A stretch of 64,000 nucleotides of DNA, taken from positions 1,404,145 through 1,468,144 of the forward strand of contig CAADRB010000002.1 of the NCBI GenBank assembly GCA_900708905.1, written 5' to 3'. The notes under the pieces are model-generated. The model was given only the letters and a program-made list of their open reading frames with translations. It ran no database searches and had not been told where the DNA came from. Made by a program: the position numbers and the translations under genes. How positions within the stretch are numbered: position 1 is the stretch's first letter; the number at the start of each line of letters is the position of its first letter. Of the stretch, positions 51,901-62,641 are shown piece after piece. Origin of the DNA: Hymenolepis diminuta. Its lineage: Eukaryota; Platyhelminthes; Cestoda; Cyclophyllidea; Hymenolepididae.

Positions 51901-53670
51901 ATTGATGAAAATCCAACCCGCACTACTAGAGAGCTGAGCAAAATCTTTAACGTAAGCCGCCATATGACCATATATAGGGAAATGAAAAGACTTGGCAAAG
52001 TCTCAAAGGCTGGGAAATGGGTCCCACACGATTTGTCAAAAATCAACAAGCAACAGCGTGTAATCTGTTGTGCGTTCTCGTGAACTTCAGGTACCGTTTT
52101 TAGACCGAATCACAACTGGCGACGAGAATCGGATCCTTTACAACAGTATTAGGCGCAAAAACAGCGGTTAAGTCGTGATTCTTTTGTGTGTATGGTGGGG
52201 TTTGAAGAGAATTGCTTATTATGAACTAGTGGGTGACAATCAAACAATCTGAAGTTTACTGTTAGCAGCTAACTCGTTTAAAAGCAATTAACGGCGGGAA
52301 AGACGGCCTTCTTTGACCAGTCGAAAAGGAGTAATTCTGCACCATGACAATGCCAGGCCCCACACTTCAAGACCAACCAAAATTCTCGTTGAAGAATTTG
52401 GCTGGGAAGTCATGCATCACCCACCATATTCTCCCAATCTTCTACCAACTAATTTTCATCTTTTAAGGAGCTTACAGAATCACTGAATGGGAAAAAGGCT
52501 TACTTCAAGAGAAAAGGTCGAAATGAAGCTAGTTTCTTTTTTGAGTCTAAACTGGCTAAATTCTATGAAGAAGGAATCAGAAAGCTTATGGCAAGGTGGG
52601 AAAGTGTAATTAATAAAAATGGTGACTATGTTGAACACGAAATAAATGTATTTTTCACGAAATTTTCACTTAAATTCGAATTTAAAAAAACGGATAAAAC
52701 TTCAGTTACAACCTGATAGACAATTATACACATTGCAAAAATAAGTGAATGTGGAAATGGAATTCAAAATAAAGATTAATTAAAAGGTTCAGCGAATCTA
52801 TTAGCCAAAAATTAAAAAATTACAGATTGAACTTCGATTAGTCAAATCTATATCGAAACATTGATAAAAAATCATAGAACTTTATTTAGAGCGTAGTATG
52901 CAAGCCAAAATTAAATACTGGAAATAAATACATACCAGGGGTAGATGAAACAGAATGTGTTTTCAATTCCTTCTTGGTCGTTGGCGGTGGTGCTGGTCTT
53001 TTCATAAGTTGAAAAAGAGCCGAATCTCGAATTGCCAAACTATTTAGAGTAGTATCACGAAGATTTTCCTCACCCCTAAACTAGGAAAATTAGAAAATTA
53101 TAAAACGCAACCAACATAATTTTGCAGATACATAACCGTTGGCACAAGGTCATCAGAAGATGTTACGAGCATATCCGCTATTCTGAAGATTCAAAAAGAA
53201 ATGATTACCTGAGGCATTTAAATTATCTTAAAAGTAATAAAACACCAAGAGTACCTTTGATCTTCAGATGCAAGTGATTCCAAAACGCTCCAGATAGTTG
53301 AGTCCGACATTCCATTCCATTCGGTCCGGTAGCCATCTTGTAAACGAACTCCAATATGAACTTTGCTACTTGTTTGGTCGCAAGGAACTAATTCCAATGT
53401 GGCCCGGTTAGCCAAACCGGAGAAGCGGAATGGAATGCTTAAATCAACGGCCTTTCTATTATGTCTTTAAAGTGAGAATAGGCGAACGTTAATGGACAAA
53501 TAATTCGTCTAAAAAAAAACTATTTCGATGACTCACACAAGTTTATGCAATTTTGGATCTAATGATTTCTTTGCACAGGCAGCTTCCAAAACTTTAATTA
53601 GTGGTTCCGTGGGCACAACAGGAATGTTGTTCAAATGGCCAGAAGGATAACGAACGCTCAGCGAAGTCAT
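45976..53670 (-). CDS. ASPSCR1: TUG/ASPSCR1, UBX-domain tether protein
   Basis: TUG binds p97/VCP through its UBX region and, in mammals, tethers GLUT4 vesicles; p97 hexamer disassembly and ER-Golgi roles are also known. Minus-strand exons 53670-53537, 53455-53255, 53182-53116, 53080-52936, 50901-50624, 49855-49757, 48966-48920, 48853-48747, 48663-48598, 47404-47261, 47171-47109, 47018-46966, 46493-46468, 46242-46213, 46141-46069 and 45997-45976 (TAA), about 518 residues (human 553). The N-terminal ubiquitin-like domain is residues 1-78 (DLSIPFRFSGLANRATLELV), with a second ubiquitin-like fold after it. Next come an acidic, Ser-rich linker, DELPDQYFELSRAELQRIL (human AELPDEFFELTVDDVRRRL) and the UBX-like part (FIWSDNIVLQACFRP, LYDFVRERL, APPRVVL). 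The end is LLDRITPESEIEA. The 46966/46493 join does not fit phase and may hide a microexon; a gap lies nearby. The human KWLKLP end is absent. Confidence 0.92.
46399..46419. other. Assembly gap (21 N)
   Basis: Twenty-one undetermined bases within a TUG intron between exons 46493-46468 and 46242-46213. True length is unknown, so a missing microexon here cannot be excluded. Confidence 0.95.
46507..46611 (-). repeat. tRNA-like (SINE-like) repeat, copy C
   Basis: Plus-strand CATTCGGCCATTCTTCTATT at one end and GCGTGCATGTTGACCGCTAC with ATTACTGGCGG at the other match copy D (GCGGGCATATTGACCGCTGC and ACCACCGG). It ends 14 nt upstream, in gene direction, of the TUG exon at 46493. Confidence 0.6.
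50194..50297 (-). repeat. tRNA-like (SINE-like) repeat, copy D (best preserved)
   Basis: On the minus strand the head reads CCCCGGTGGTGCAGCGGTCA then ATATGCCCGCCTGCAAAGTC and GGAGGTCACGTATCCGATG. This looks like a tRNA: A-box-like GTGCAGCGGTCAATA and a poor B-box (GGTCACGTATCC). It then continues into a non-tRNA tail ending GAGCAGAATGACCAAT. That head-plus-tail layout is typical of tRNA-derived SINEs. It lies in a TUG intron. Confidence 0.65.
51510..52716 (+). mobile_element. mariner-family DNA transposon, inactive
   Basis: Inverted terminal repeats are clear. The left end TCAGGTTGTAACAGAAGTTC and the reverse complement of the right end TCAGGTTGTAACTGAAGTTT agree at 18 of the first 20 bases and remain similar to about 35. 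Each end is flanked by the TA target duplication (51508-51509 and 52717-52718). Length 1.2 kb is usual for mariner. The interior holds a broken transposase on the plus strand (51722-52650). It sits in TUG intron 4, antisense to that gene. Confidence 0.93.
51722..52672 (+). pseudogene. mariner transposase remnant
   Basis: Pieces in several frames follow the order of a mariner transposase: helix-turn-helix RRWFSRFKKDDFSLEDEPKA, ENPTRTTRELSKIFNVS, KRLGKVSKAGKWVPHDL, first catalytic aspartate in TGDEN, second in LHHDNARPHTS, then PPYSPNLLPTNFHLL. The third catalytic aspartate (SPD in active copies) is asparagine, and there are frameshifts and stops, so it cannot be active. C-terminal INKNGDYVE matches the family end. 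Confidence 0.9.
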
Positions 53671-53682
53671 TAAAACCTGATC
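53671..53682 (-). promoter_or_regulatory. Acceptor 6 nt before the TUG ATG
   Basis: Minus strand TTTTTGCTGATCAG precedes GTTTTA and then ATG. The AG is 6 nt from the start codon. Consistent with a trans-splice or 5' UTR splice site; the pyrimidine tract is only moderate. Confidence 0.4.
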
Positions 53683-53940
53683 AGCAAAAAATAACAAATA
53701 TCGCGGTTGATTTTGACTCTTGATTGGCTAGTTGTATCAGATAGTGAAGTTTAGCCTACTATTGCGTTTGTTTAATTTAAAATTATATATTTTTCATTAG
53801 TTATCAATTTTTAGTAATACCTCTATTTTTATGATTATAAGTAATTTGATTTCAGACTGTTTTTAGTAATTTTTACAATTTCTGTAGTTTTTATTGTCCG
53901 CCCCTTCTCAGTCGATATTAATAGATAGTTATAATGTCAG

Positions 53941-53960
53941 TATATATATATATATATATA
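53941..53960. repeat. (TA)10 microsatellite
   Basis: Ten perfect TA units, 270 nt upstream of the TUG start codon. Confidence 0.9.
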
Positions 53961-54478
53961 CGAATTTCACTATGAAATACATTTTTTAATGTATTCAATG
54001 TGGGTTTTCATTGCATCATAACTCTGACCTAACACGGTAATTTATTAAATTTTAAACACATTTTCTTGCGCATGAACTCTACATGTGATCTACTGGATAT
54101 GTTTTTTATGAATAAATGATTTGTATTTATTGGATGCTTTCAAAATAACAGGACATTGTTTGCTCTTTGTCTGAGCTGAATCCTTTTGCAAGCTCCGATA
54201 CATGATTAAATAATTTAATGACACATAACATTGGAAAAATATCTCGCTATCAATGAGAATATGCTATAATAAGGAAATACATGTATCATTTTAGGTGTTG
54301 CTTATTCATACATAGCTTAGTGAATTTAATTTAACTGCAGATCATACATCCTGACTAATGTTGGTCATGGCATATCCAAATAGTAACCGAAAGTATAGGT
54401 CGACATTCAAGTCGGTGTTTCATTCTGAACACTTGCACTAGCACACCCCCTCTCCCGCCTTTAATAGTCAGGCTGAAC

Positions 54479-54560
54479 CAGTTCGGTTGGCCATTCTGCT
54501 AACAAGATGTGAGTCGATGAGCTTTGAATCCGTGTTAATCACTGCTCCATTGGTCCAACA
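54479..54560 (-). repeat. tRNA-like (SINE-like) repeat, copy E
   Basis: Plus-strand CAGTTCGGTTGGCCATTCTG and CTAACAAGATGTGAGTCGAT match copy B. GTTAATCACTGCTCCATTGG matches the GTTAATGxxxGCCCAACTGG head of copy B. Confidence 0.6.
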
Positions 54561-57500
54561 CAATTAATAATCCAATGTTCTACATTTTCCTCGTTTCTTT
54601 CGCTATTCCAAAACAAAGTCAGACTGGAATATCATGAAGTAATTTATTGAATATATATTCATAGGCCTAAAAACACCGATGGACTGGATTTCTTATGCAT
54701 TCATTTTGTGTGCATGTCACCGAGTTTGCATGTTACACTGCTATTTTTATATGCTTCAGCCTATGCCTCTTCCCCAACCAGTATCTGAGCAATATGAATA
54801 TGAAAAAGTAAACTCTGTTGGTCATAATTATCAACCTATTTCTTCATTTTCCGGAGAAAAATTTAAAAAATATGCATGTCAACACCCATTTAAGACCTTT
54901 AGGTATAATATTTTAAGCCTTTTAAATCTTAAATGAGGGGCAAATTTACCCAAGATTTATCACATTTTTGTCATCTGAAATGCAACATTTAGTCAAAATG
55001 AAATCCGTTGACTTCATGATTCTGTGAATATTTTTAAGTGTTTACTCAAGTTATCATCAGTAGTTGTTATATTAATTGGTAGATTGCCAACATGGCTGTT
55101 AATGTTTCCGTTTTCCATTTTACCAAATTTGAAAATGTTGCTTTAATTTGCAATTTCACTTACACTGGTTATACTTTTATCAAAAACACTTTTCCAGATG
55201 GATTTCTCCCAATCCTTTTTATATTTCTACGATTTTCAATCAGACCACTTTGAAAAAGATGAAATTTTAAATATTGATTTTTTAATAGATGATGATAATT
55301 TCAAGAAAAATATATTTGCAAATGAACCATGCGTTGTTCTTATTTAGGTACAAATTATGCGATTATAGCATTCCTTATGGGCGTTTTGGAAACCCGGCTT
55401 CTATGCCGTATTTAATGTCTATACATAGTTGCTATGTGTCTGCTCGGGGTGATTGGCATTACAAAAGTTGTTTTCATTAAAATAACATTCACTTCTACTC
55501 CAATTTTGTGAGTTTCTTTCCGTAGTCAACCTCAGGATACCTTATATAAATTCCCATCTAAGTAGTCAATCTAGAGCATTATATTTAAGTGGGTTTCATT
55601 ACCTTACTTTGAAATATAAATATATAATGCTTCCAAGGTTTTCATCAATATAGTGACGTAACAATAACTATTAATAGTGCTCCTTCATTTAATCTATGCT
55701 ACTGACTTACTTCTTAAGTAGTGTTGGTCGTGATTTGATTTTTCTTGGTTATAAAACTGCGTCAAGTTCAGTATCAGGTTATGTTGTAACAATGCGACAT
55801 TTTGCCGGAAATATTTTATATTAGTATTTCAAATGATGATTTTATTTGAACTTTCACTTAAATTTTATTAATTGAATTTTATTAGGAAAGGAAAACGTAG
55901 GTCTAAATTTGACGACGCGTAGCTGAGTTGAGTCGTAAGATTAGACCTTTAACGTCAAGTATTTCTCATCATAAGAAGATAGGAACAGTAAGCCTTATCG
56001 GAAGATGGGTTGATGAAGAAAATTGATAAATCAAATTCAGATTTACAAATAACATATTTAACACATAAGCCTGGATAAACACTGAAATCATACTGTGGTC
56101 CGGTCACGGATTGTGTTTAGAGGGACAACATCAAAACTGGATTATACAAATGCCACATCGAGGCCAAAGGGACAAAAAATCGGCGCTACATTAAACTTTA
56201 AATCAGACTGACTGAGTGTTATTTAAAAATGCACAATCTTTAAATTGGGGTCATATTGTAGAATAAATGATAAACATTTAGACTTGTGCAGGAGGGTAAA
56301 GTGATGCTTTATCTTGGAGAAAGTGCAATCCCAATTCTATGTCATCACCATGGCGAGGTCAATCAACATCAAACTGTCATCGATTTGTCCATTGTCTGTC
56401 TAATTACGCTCTGTGACACCTGAAACGAAAGTCAATTAACTGTAATGGTTAATTCCATCTTATCTAGCATATGACAATACAATTTAAAGATCCAGTTTCC
56501 AGACCATGCCAATAATTGTCTCGAAATAACTACATTTCTGCGTTCTCCTTATTTCTTTATGGGTCAGAGTCAATTGTAGAATAGCACTATCTAGAATACA
56601 GCAGCATTAACTAGATTAACACCAAACAAGACAGCAGAGTTTTTCAAAAAATTCCCCGCGCTAACAACTGCTGAAGCTCTTGTGGTTTTAAACAACCTAA
56701 CGATTGGCTGCAGGTTTATTTATTTTGCACATCAGTAAAACATTCGAGAATATTCAAAGAGCTGAAATAACTGTAGAATTTATTCATCCCCAAATATTAA
56801 TTTGTCTGAGAAGAGGCGGGAAGAGAGCAAATTTACTTATCATCTTTTTGTCTAGCACATGACGTCAATTAAAAATCACACTTTCATTTTATTGAAGTGA
56901 GTTCATAGTCCAGTTCTACAAATTTAGGGATTCCTTCAGCCTTTTAAAGAGGGAAAGTAATAGCGACCGCAGAATTGAATATTTGCGGGCATAAAGGAAG
57001 TAAAGATAAAACAAAAACAAGGTTTCTTTGATGGACTAGTCTCCATTCAGAATTTACTGGCGTAAACATCACACTAGACGGAAGGAGTGGCATTATAAAT
57101 TCAATTTATTCGGCCTAAAATATGCCGATAAATTTTTGCATAAAGTGATAATCAGTTCTAGACTTCCCTTTAAGCAATGTTTTGAAAAACTGGAATTATT
57201 TTATGTTAATTTCTCAACATGAATTAACGACAATCTTCAGCAGGCAACTTATTTCATTTTAGGATTTTTCCATAAAAAAATTTCTAAACTATCAGTTGAT
57301 CATCCTAAACTACTCATAAGATATTAAGTAGATTGATGCATTGTGTGGATATTTCTAAATTGCAACAGTTCCTAAATAAGGCCAAGGTAAATTTTTAAAA
57401 TATGTATACATATATTTCTTCCTATATTGTGAAAATTGAAACAAATTGTGAGGAGTAATTTTAATTTTGGTTTATCGTTTGTTTATGTACTTTGCATTTC

Positions 57501-60019
57501 AAATAAAGATATTTGGAAAGTTTAGGATCAATGAAAAACGGCTAATTTATATTGTTACAGCTTATCTTAATGCTTAACAGTCAATAATAATGCTAGAATC
57601 GAATGATGTTTAAAAGAACCTGAATTTCACTTTCTCTTAAAATGCCTGTTTGTCAGGCCCTAGTCTTGCCATCTATTAGGTTTAACCAGCACTCCAGTAA
57701 TCTAATGAGTTTTTTTTCACGCAATACAACAAACAAAGACAGCTAAACCCACAAAGCAAACATAAACTGACTTAATCGCGTGGCAAAATGTATGCGCTCA
57801 GTGATAGTCCCCTAATTTCTTAGTATTCGTTCTCCTACGCTTGCTTGCGAGCACTGTTCGCTGTAATCCCCTGAGAAAGGCATAAATTTCAAAATTTCTA
57901 TTAATAGGAGCATTATGATTCGCCTTCACCATCTTCCAACTAGTGTACGGATGTTGATGCAAATCGATTTAAGGTAGAAAAGACATGAATCGATAGAGCA
58001 CACGTTTCGAAACTAGTTTATGCCCATCTAATTCATCTGCCCAGTTGTTTTAAAATACTATTTCCTATGTTCCCATAAGAGTGGATATTCGAGTCTTAAG
58101 TGTCTTTAAACCCATAAGTATTTTAATCTATTTTATTTGGTCTATGAGAAATAATGTTATTTATTTTACCTCCCGCATTTACGTCTTTTCACAATTAAGC
58201 GTATATTTGATACATGTGACTTGGGCCTAAGGTAAGCGTGTGAAAACAGTGAAATCTCTTTTCTTGGCTTTTATGTTCTAGTCTCTTGAAAGAAAAGGGA
58301 TTGAATTTTTGTCTAAGTGTAACAATTTTGGTCCAGCTGAAAGTGAGAAGGAGTTGTTATAGCACATCTATATTTACTAATGATTAAAGACAGGTACCTA
58401 TTGTGTTTTAAATAAGGATTAGAAGTGAAATATTAATAGTCACGAAATGTATTAAATTAAAAAATTAAACGCAAATGTTTTTATTTTACGGAAAAGCTTA
58501 AAAATACGTGAACATGACTGAAAGGCAGGCGAAAAATCGATAATGTGAACGAAGTCATAGTTTTAGACCAGTAGAAAATCGATACAAACATCTGTAAATA
58601 ACATTAACGCATCCAAGCCCGCGAATGAGTATAGAAAATCGATATGAAAATCGTTTAACGTTAACATGTCTAAGTGCAACAACGTATATGAAATAAAAAT
58701 TGAGAATTTAAACAACTACAGTTCGTATTTGAAGGTTATCCAAATCGCTTCAACCACTTTCTGAACCTTAAAATCATGTTAAACCATTCAAGGGACTTGA
58801 ATCCCTCCTGTTTTACCGGAAGAGAATTTAAATGAATAAGCCTGATTGAATCTGTCTTTGGTATTCAATGGGACCGTTGAAAGCAGTTTTTGTTCTCTCT
58901 CAGTGTCCTATTTTTGTGATGTTTCTGTTGGATTTTCTGTTCAGAAAACGATACTGCATGGAATCCTAGCAAAATGGATCCTTCCAAGTATAATTTACTC
59001 GAAGTTCAGCAGGCATGACAGCATAAAGAGGAAATGCAAAAGGAAAGACTATAGAACGTATAGTCAAACAACAGGAAACCGGATTAGAAAACCTATTTAC
59101 TCCCTTTTCTTTCTTTTCAGAAATTCCAGATTGTTATAACCTTTATGAAAATGAAGAGGTGAACTAAATGTCATGAACAGCTTGAGAGGCGGCTCTATAT
59201 GTTCTCTCCAGCATACTCTTCATCCTTTAATTAGAACTGTTGCTCCCTCATGTCTGGTCAGCTTCTGGGTCGCCGCACCGACTTAACGCACTGTGGCCAT
59301 GAAGATGGTGTTCGAGTTAATGACCCAATTACACAAACTTATGCGATTTTACACGTATTAGAACTGTTTCGTGAAGGATAAAATGTATGAGATGTTTGTA
59401 AACCTGCAGCCACTCGACAGCCTTCAAGCTAAAACCTAATTGAACTTAATGGATCTCAAGTCTGGAAGGGGACCAAAAAGAAATGAAATTTTTGCTTTTT
59501 ACTTTTGAAACCTCTATTTGATGTATATGAGATGGCTTAAACTTATCGACAGTAATATAGAAGAGTTCAGTTGCTAGATAATCTCTTTAACTTCGAAACA
59601 TTTCCATTAAAAAATAAGATACCATAAAGAAAAGTGGGATTAAAACTCTGTTCTAGGAAGAGTGGTAACAGTGCGTCCGAAGAGGAGATAGGGACTTGAC
59701 AAAGTAATTAGTCGAATTTCCAATTAGTCACACTTTCATATACAAGACTGAATAAACACTAACTACTTTCCAATGTAGCCTGACTTAATTCTAACATGAT
59801 ATGAGAGAGAAAATGTTAAACGCCAAATTTAGCGCTGGGTAACATCCATGAAATGTTTACGATGTTAATGTAATCCGTTAACTCGTGTCACTGAATACGT
59901 ACTACTGACATCTTGACATATTATTGTCCAACAAGTATTTGGTATAGACAGCAGATGTCAATCAAAACCTGACGATCGGAAATGATAAGATCTCGACGAC
60001 AGTAGCTATAGAGGTCCAG

Positions 60020-60034
60020 TTGTGTGTGTGTGTG
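60020..60034. repeat. GT microsatellite
   Basis: Seven GT units preceded by T, about 45 nt 5' of the LTR-like fragment Y. Confidence 0.8.
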
Positions 60035-60063
60035 CCAGTAATCATACGAAGATATTGAAGGCC

Positions 60064-60115
60064 CGAGGAAACGTTTGTATATAAACCCTAATTTATTTAT
60101 CAATAAATTGTGGAG
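60064..60115 (+). repeat. LTR-like fragment Y with TATA box and AATAAA
   Basis: CGAGGAAACGTTTGTATATA then AACCCTAATTTATTTATCAA and TAAATTGTGG. It carries TATATAAA at 60078 and AATAAA at 60102 within 25 nt, a compact arrangement seen in LTRs. It matches fragment X at 31128-31190. No second LTR or coding remnant was found beside it. Confidence 0.5.
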
Positions 60116-62520
60116 GGGGAGGAGGGGCTTTCCCGGCCACTTTCGTACTGTTCTAACGACATCGGTGATGATTCCACCCCGTTTATTTCTCCCATTTCTT
60201 CTATGTGGTCCCGATTCACGTAGCAGCAGTATCCTAGATGCGAACTTGTGTGAATTACTTGATCATTAATAATAACTAGTTCGGTTAAATGGCCAACGAA
60301 GCAAACACACCAGATAACCACAGAATTTTTGACGTAAACAAAGATCGTGGGTTGAAATTGCGTACTACAACTTATTCTAACAATCTAATACCATTTTTAA
60401 ATCACGCCTAGTCCAACATAGCGTGTTTCCCAGTTATTTATGAGATATTTCTTTTAAATGTGGGCGGCTGCAGCAATCTGGCAGGAAAACCGTTCGATCT
60501 TATGCTAATATATTCACCGAAAAGCTATAGAATTTGATTCCTCCTGTCGAGATCTTCCTCTACAAATTATATTTTTCAGTGACATTTAAAGTAAATTCTT
60601 CAAATAACCAAGATTAATATTATTTTTTCGCAATTGAGTAGTAAGCAGCTACTTAAAAAGTCATTGATTCGTCTAGTTTACCTGGAATTCGATATCGTCA
60701 ATCTGACTTCTTACTAAAGGGGAGACTAAGAGCGCCTGAGAGGGAGGAAACTGATCGTTGAGACGATTAAGATATGGCAGCAGGGTTATTGCCTACGCCA
60801 CTAATTAATGGGACCATTTGGGGACCATTTAGTCATTCACGCAGTCCAGCTACCAAGGTCAACGTTTGTGCGTCTGCATATTGTTCCTGATCATGTGTAA
60901 GATGCCTACCCCCCACATAAGTGTGGGACAAAGCAATAAGAGCATGAGTGAGAGCACTGAGTCATCACCCTGTATAGCTTTCCAGCAGATTCAATTGCGG
61001 CAGACGTAGTAAACTTTATGTGAATTAGTAAGGACTTGGGGATGGTTAAAGAGGACCTAGTTTAAAGAGTGATGTCAAGTGTAAAAAATCATTTTCTACC
61101 CGTGGCAAAGTAAAAGTCTACAAATTCTATTAATAGGGAAGTATTTGAATACCAAAAACGGCAAAATTAGAAGTTTGTAAAATAAAAGTAAACAATGAGG
61201 TCAGGGCAGCTTATTGGAGTTCATTCAAGTTGAAGTCTACTGAGATTTTCACTAATGATTACATTTCCGAAAATTTTGTGACATGATCAATCAATTAGTT
61301 GTACTATTCCTTCCAGAACATTCCACGTATCAATGTTAATTAATACGTATCTGACGTATACATTGATATAACCCATATTCTGCGTAGATTGTTTACGATT
61401 TGGCGTATGTATTTAACAATTATTTGCTCTAATTATATGACATGCCGCATTTATGAAAATGCACATTTATGTGTGTTTAGTGTAACTGAAATGGGAATAC
61501 ATCTGTAATTTGTAATAATTAATACAATGCTGCACTAATTCGCATTTGATATTAATTACATTAACAAGGACAAAATTCGGCTCAAAGTGCTTTTTTCTCA
61601 CTAAATTTAAGATTTTATCAAATAGCCAATATTCTCAATGCCTATTTCACACGAAATGCGCAGAATTTGTTTCAAACTAGGTGATCCCACAAAATCGCCT
61701 CGACTGATATCACCTTAGGAGTGTAAGAATATCTAAATGTTTCATTTAAAGAAATTATCTTACTTCAAGAAGAACTCCAGTTTAAGAATCATAAAAGTTG
61801 GATAGAGAATACTGACTAAGCTACAAATAGCATTGCCGTATAATAAGATGAAGGCGGCAACCAGGGTGTTTATTAGGTAAATTGGTAGAATAAGGTCAAT
61901 CTCAAAAGCTAGTATAACGTGAGAAAACCGACAAATATCTTACTGGCCAGGAGATAAGGCATACACAACGAAGTGAAGGTATTAAAAAGCTGGGTTGAAT
62001 CGATGGGCGCATCTTGCCTACTTTGAATGCTTATTTTCAGAAAGACAACAAAGATGCATGAAAAGGGGCAATATTTACGAATTTTTCATGTCTGCAAACC
62101 ACTAAATTTTCAGTACATCATCCAATCACAAGTAGCACATATTAGTGACATTTCTAGATTATGGAAAAATAGCGTCATCGTCACAGTATAAATATAGCAC
62201 GCAAATCACTTCCGTCAACAGATGCTCTCTATCAGTTTACCTTTCTCTTGTTCTTCACCTGATTTGGCTTCTTGCGATTAAAGTAGACTTTGACTAGCAT
62301 TTTTTACAGGCTTTGCAATCTAAATCATCCTGACTTGCCACCAACTAACTGAAGCACTTATTAGTGCATATATGGATCTTATGTGTGCCTAAGTATTGAT
62401 GAAGGAAGATGTTTTCCAGCTTTTTGAGTGAAGGAAGACGTTGTGTTGTGTTTAGATTTGTACTTCCCATATGGACCGATTTTAAAGACTGATAGGTATG
62501 ACTTTGCGCCCTCCTTGCAG

Positions 62521-62641
62521 CTACTATCAGTAATATCGAGGTCAGACAGCATGAGTCACGAATCCGATAGATCCACGCAGATAACACCGTTGCGTATCTG
62601 CGGCCTGTCCACCGCATCAAACAAACACGTATCGAAAAGGG
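62521..62641 (+). CDS. Isolated exon-like stretch (unrecognised gene)
   Basis: A 121-nt open stretch with acceptor CCCTCCTTGCAG and donor GTGAGA, reading LLSVISRSDSMSHESDRSTQ and then ITPLRICGLSTASNKHVSKR. It is GC-richer than its surroundings and polar and Ser-rich, as in cytosolic loops of larger proteins. No family is recognised and no neighbouring exon was found. It could be one exon of a large gene with the rest outside the window, or accidental. Confidence 0.35.

Larger units (their letters stand above)
50902..52935. other. TUG intron 4, interrupted by a mariner element
   Basis: 2,034 nt; donor GTATGT after STPG, acceptor TTTGTTTAAG. Of this, 51510-52716 is a mariner element. Removing it leaves an intron of about 825 nt. 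Confidence 0.85.

Noticed and set aside
54679..54936. 85-codon plus-strand ORF
   Set aside because: Composition and lack of similarity suggest chance; no splice or conservation support.
58846..59139. 97-codon plus-strand ORF
   Set aside because: No recognisable domain; hydrophobic and basic patches look random in AT-rich DNA.
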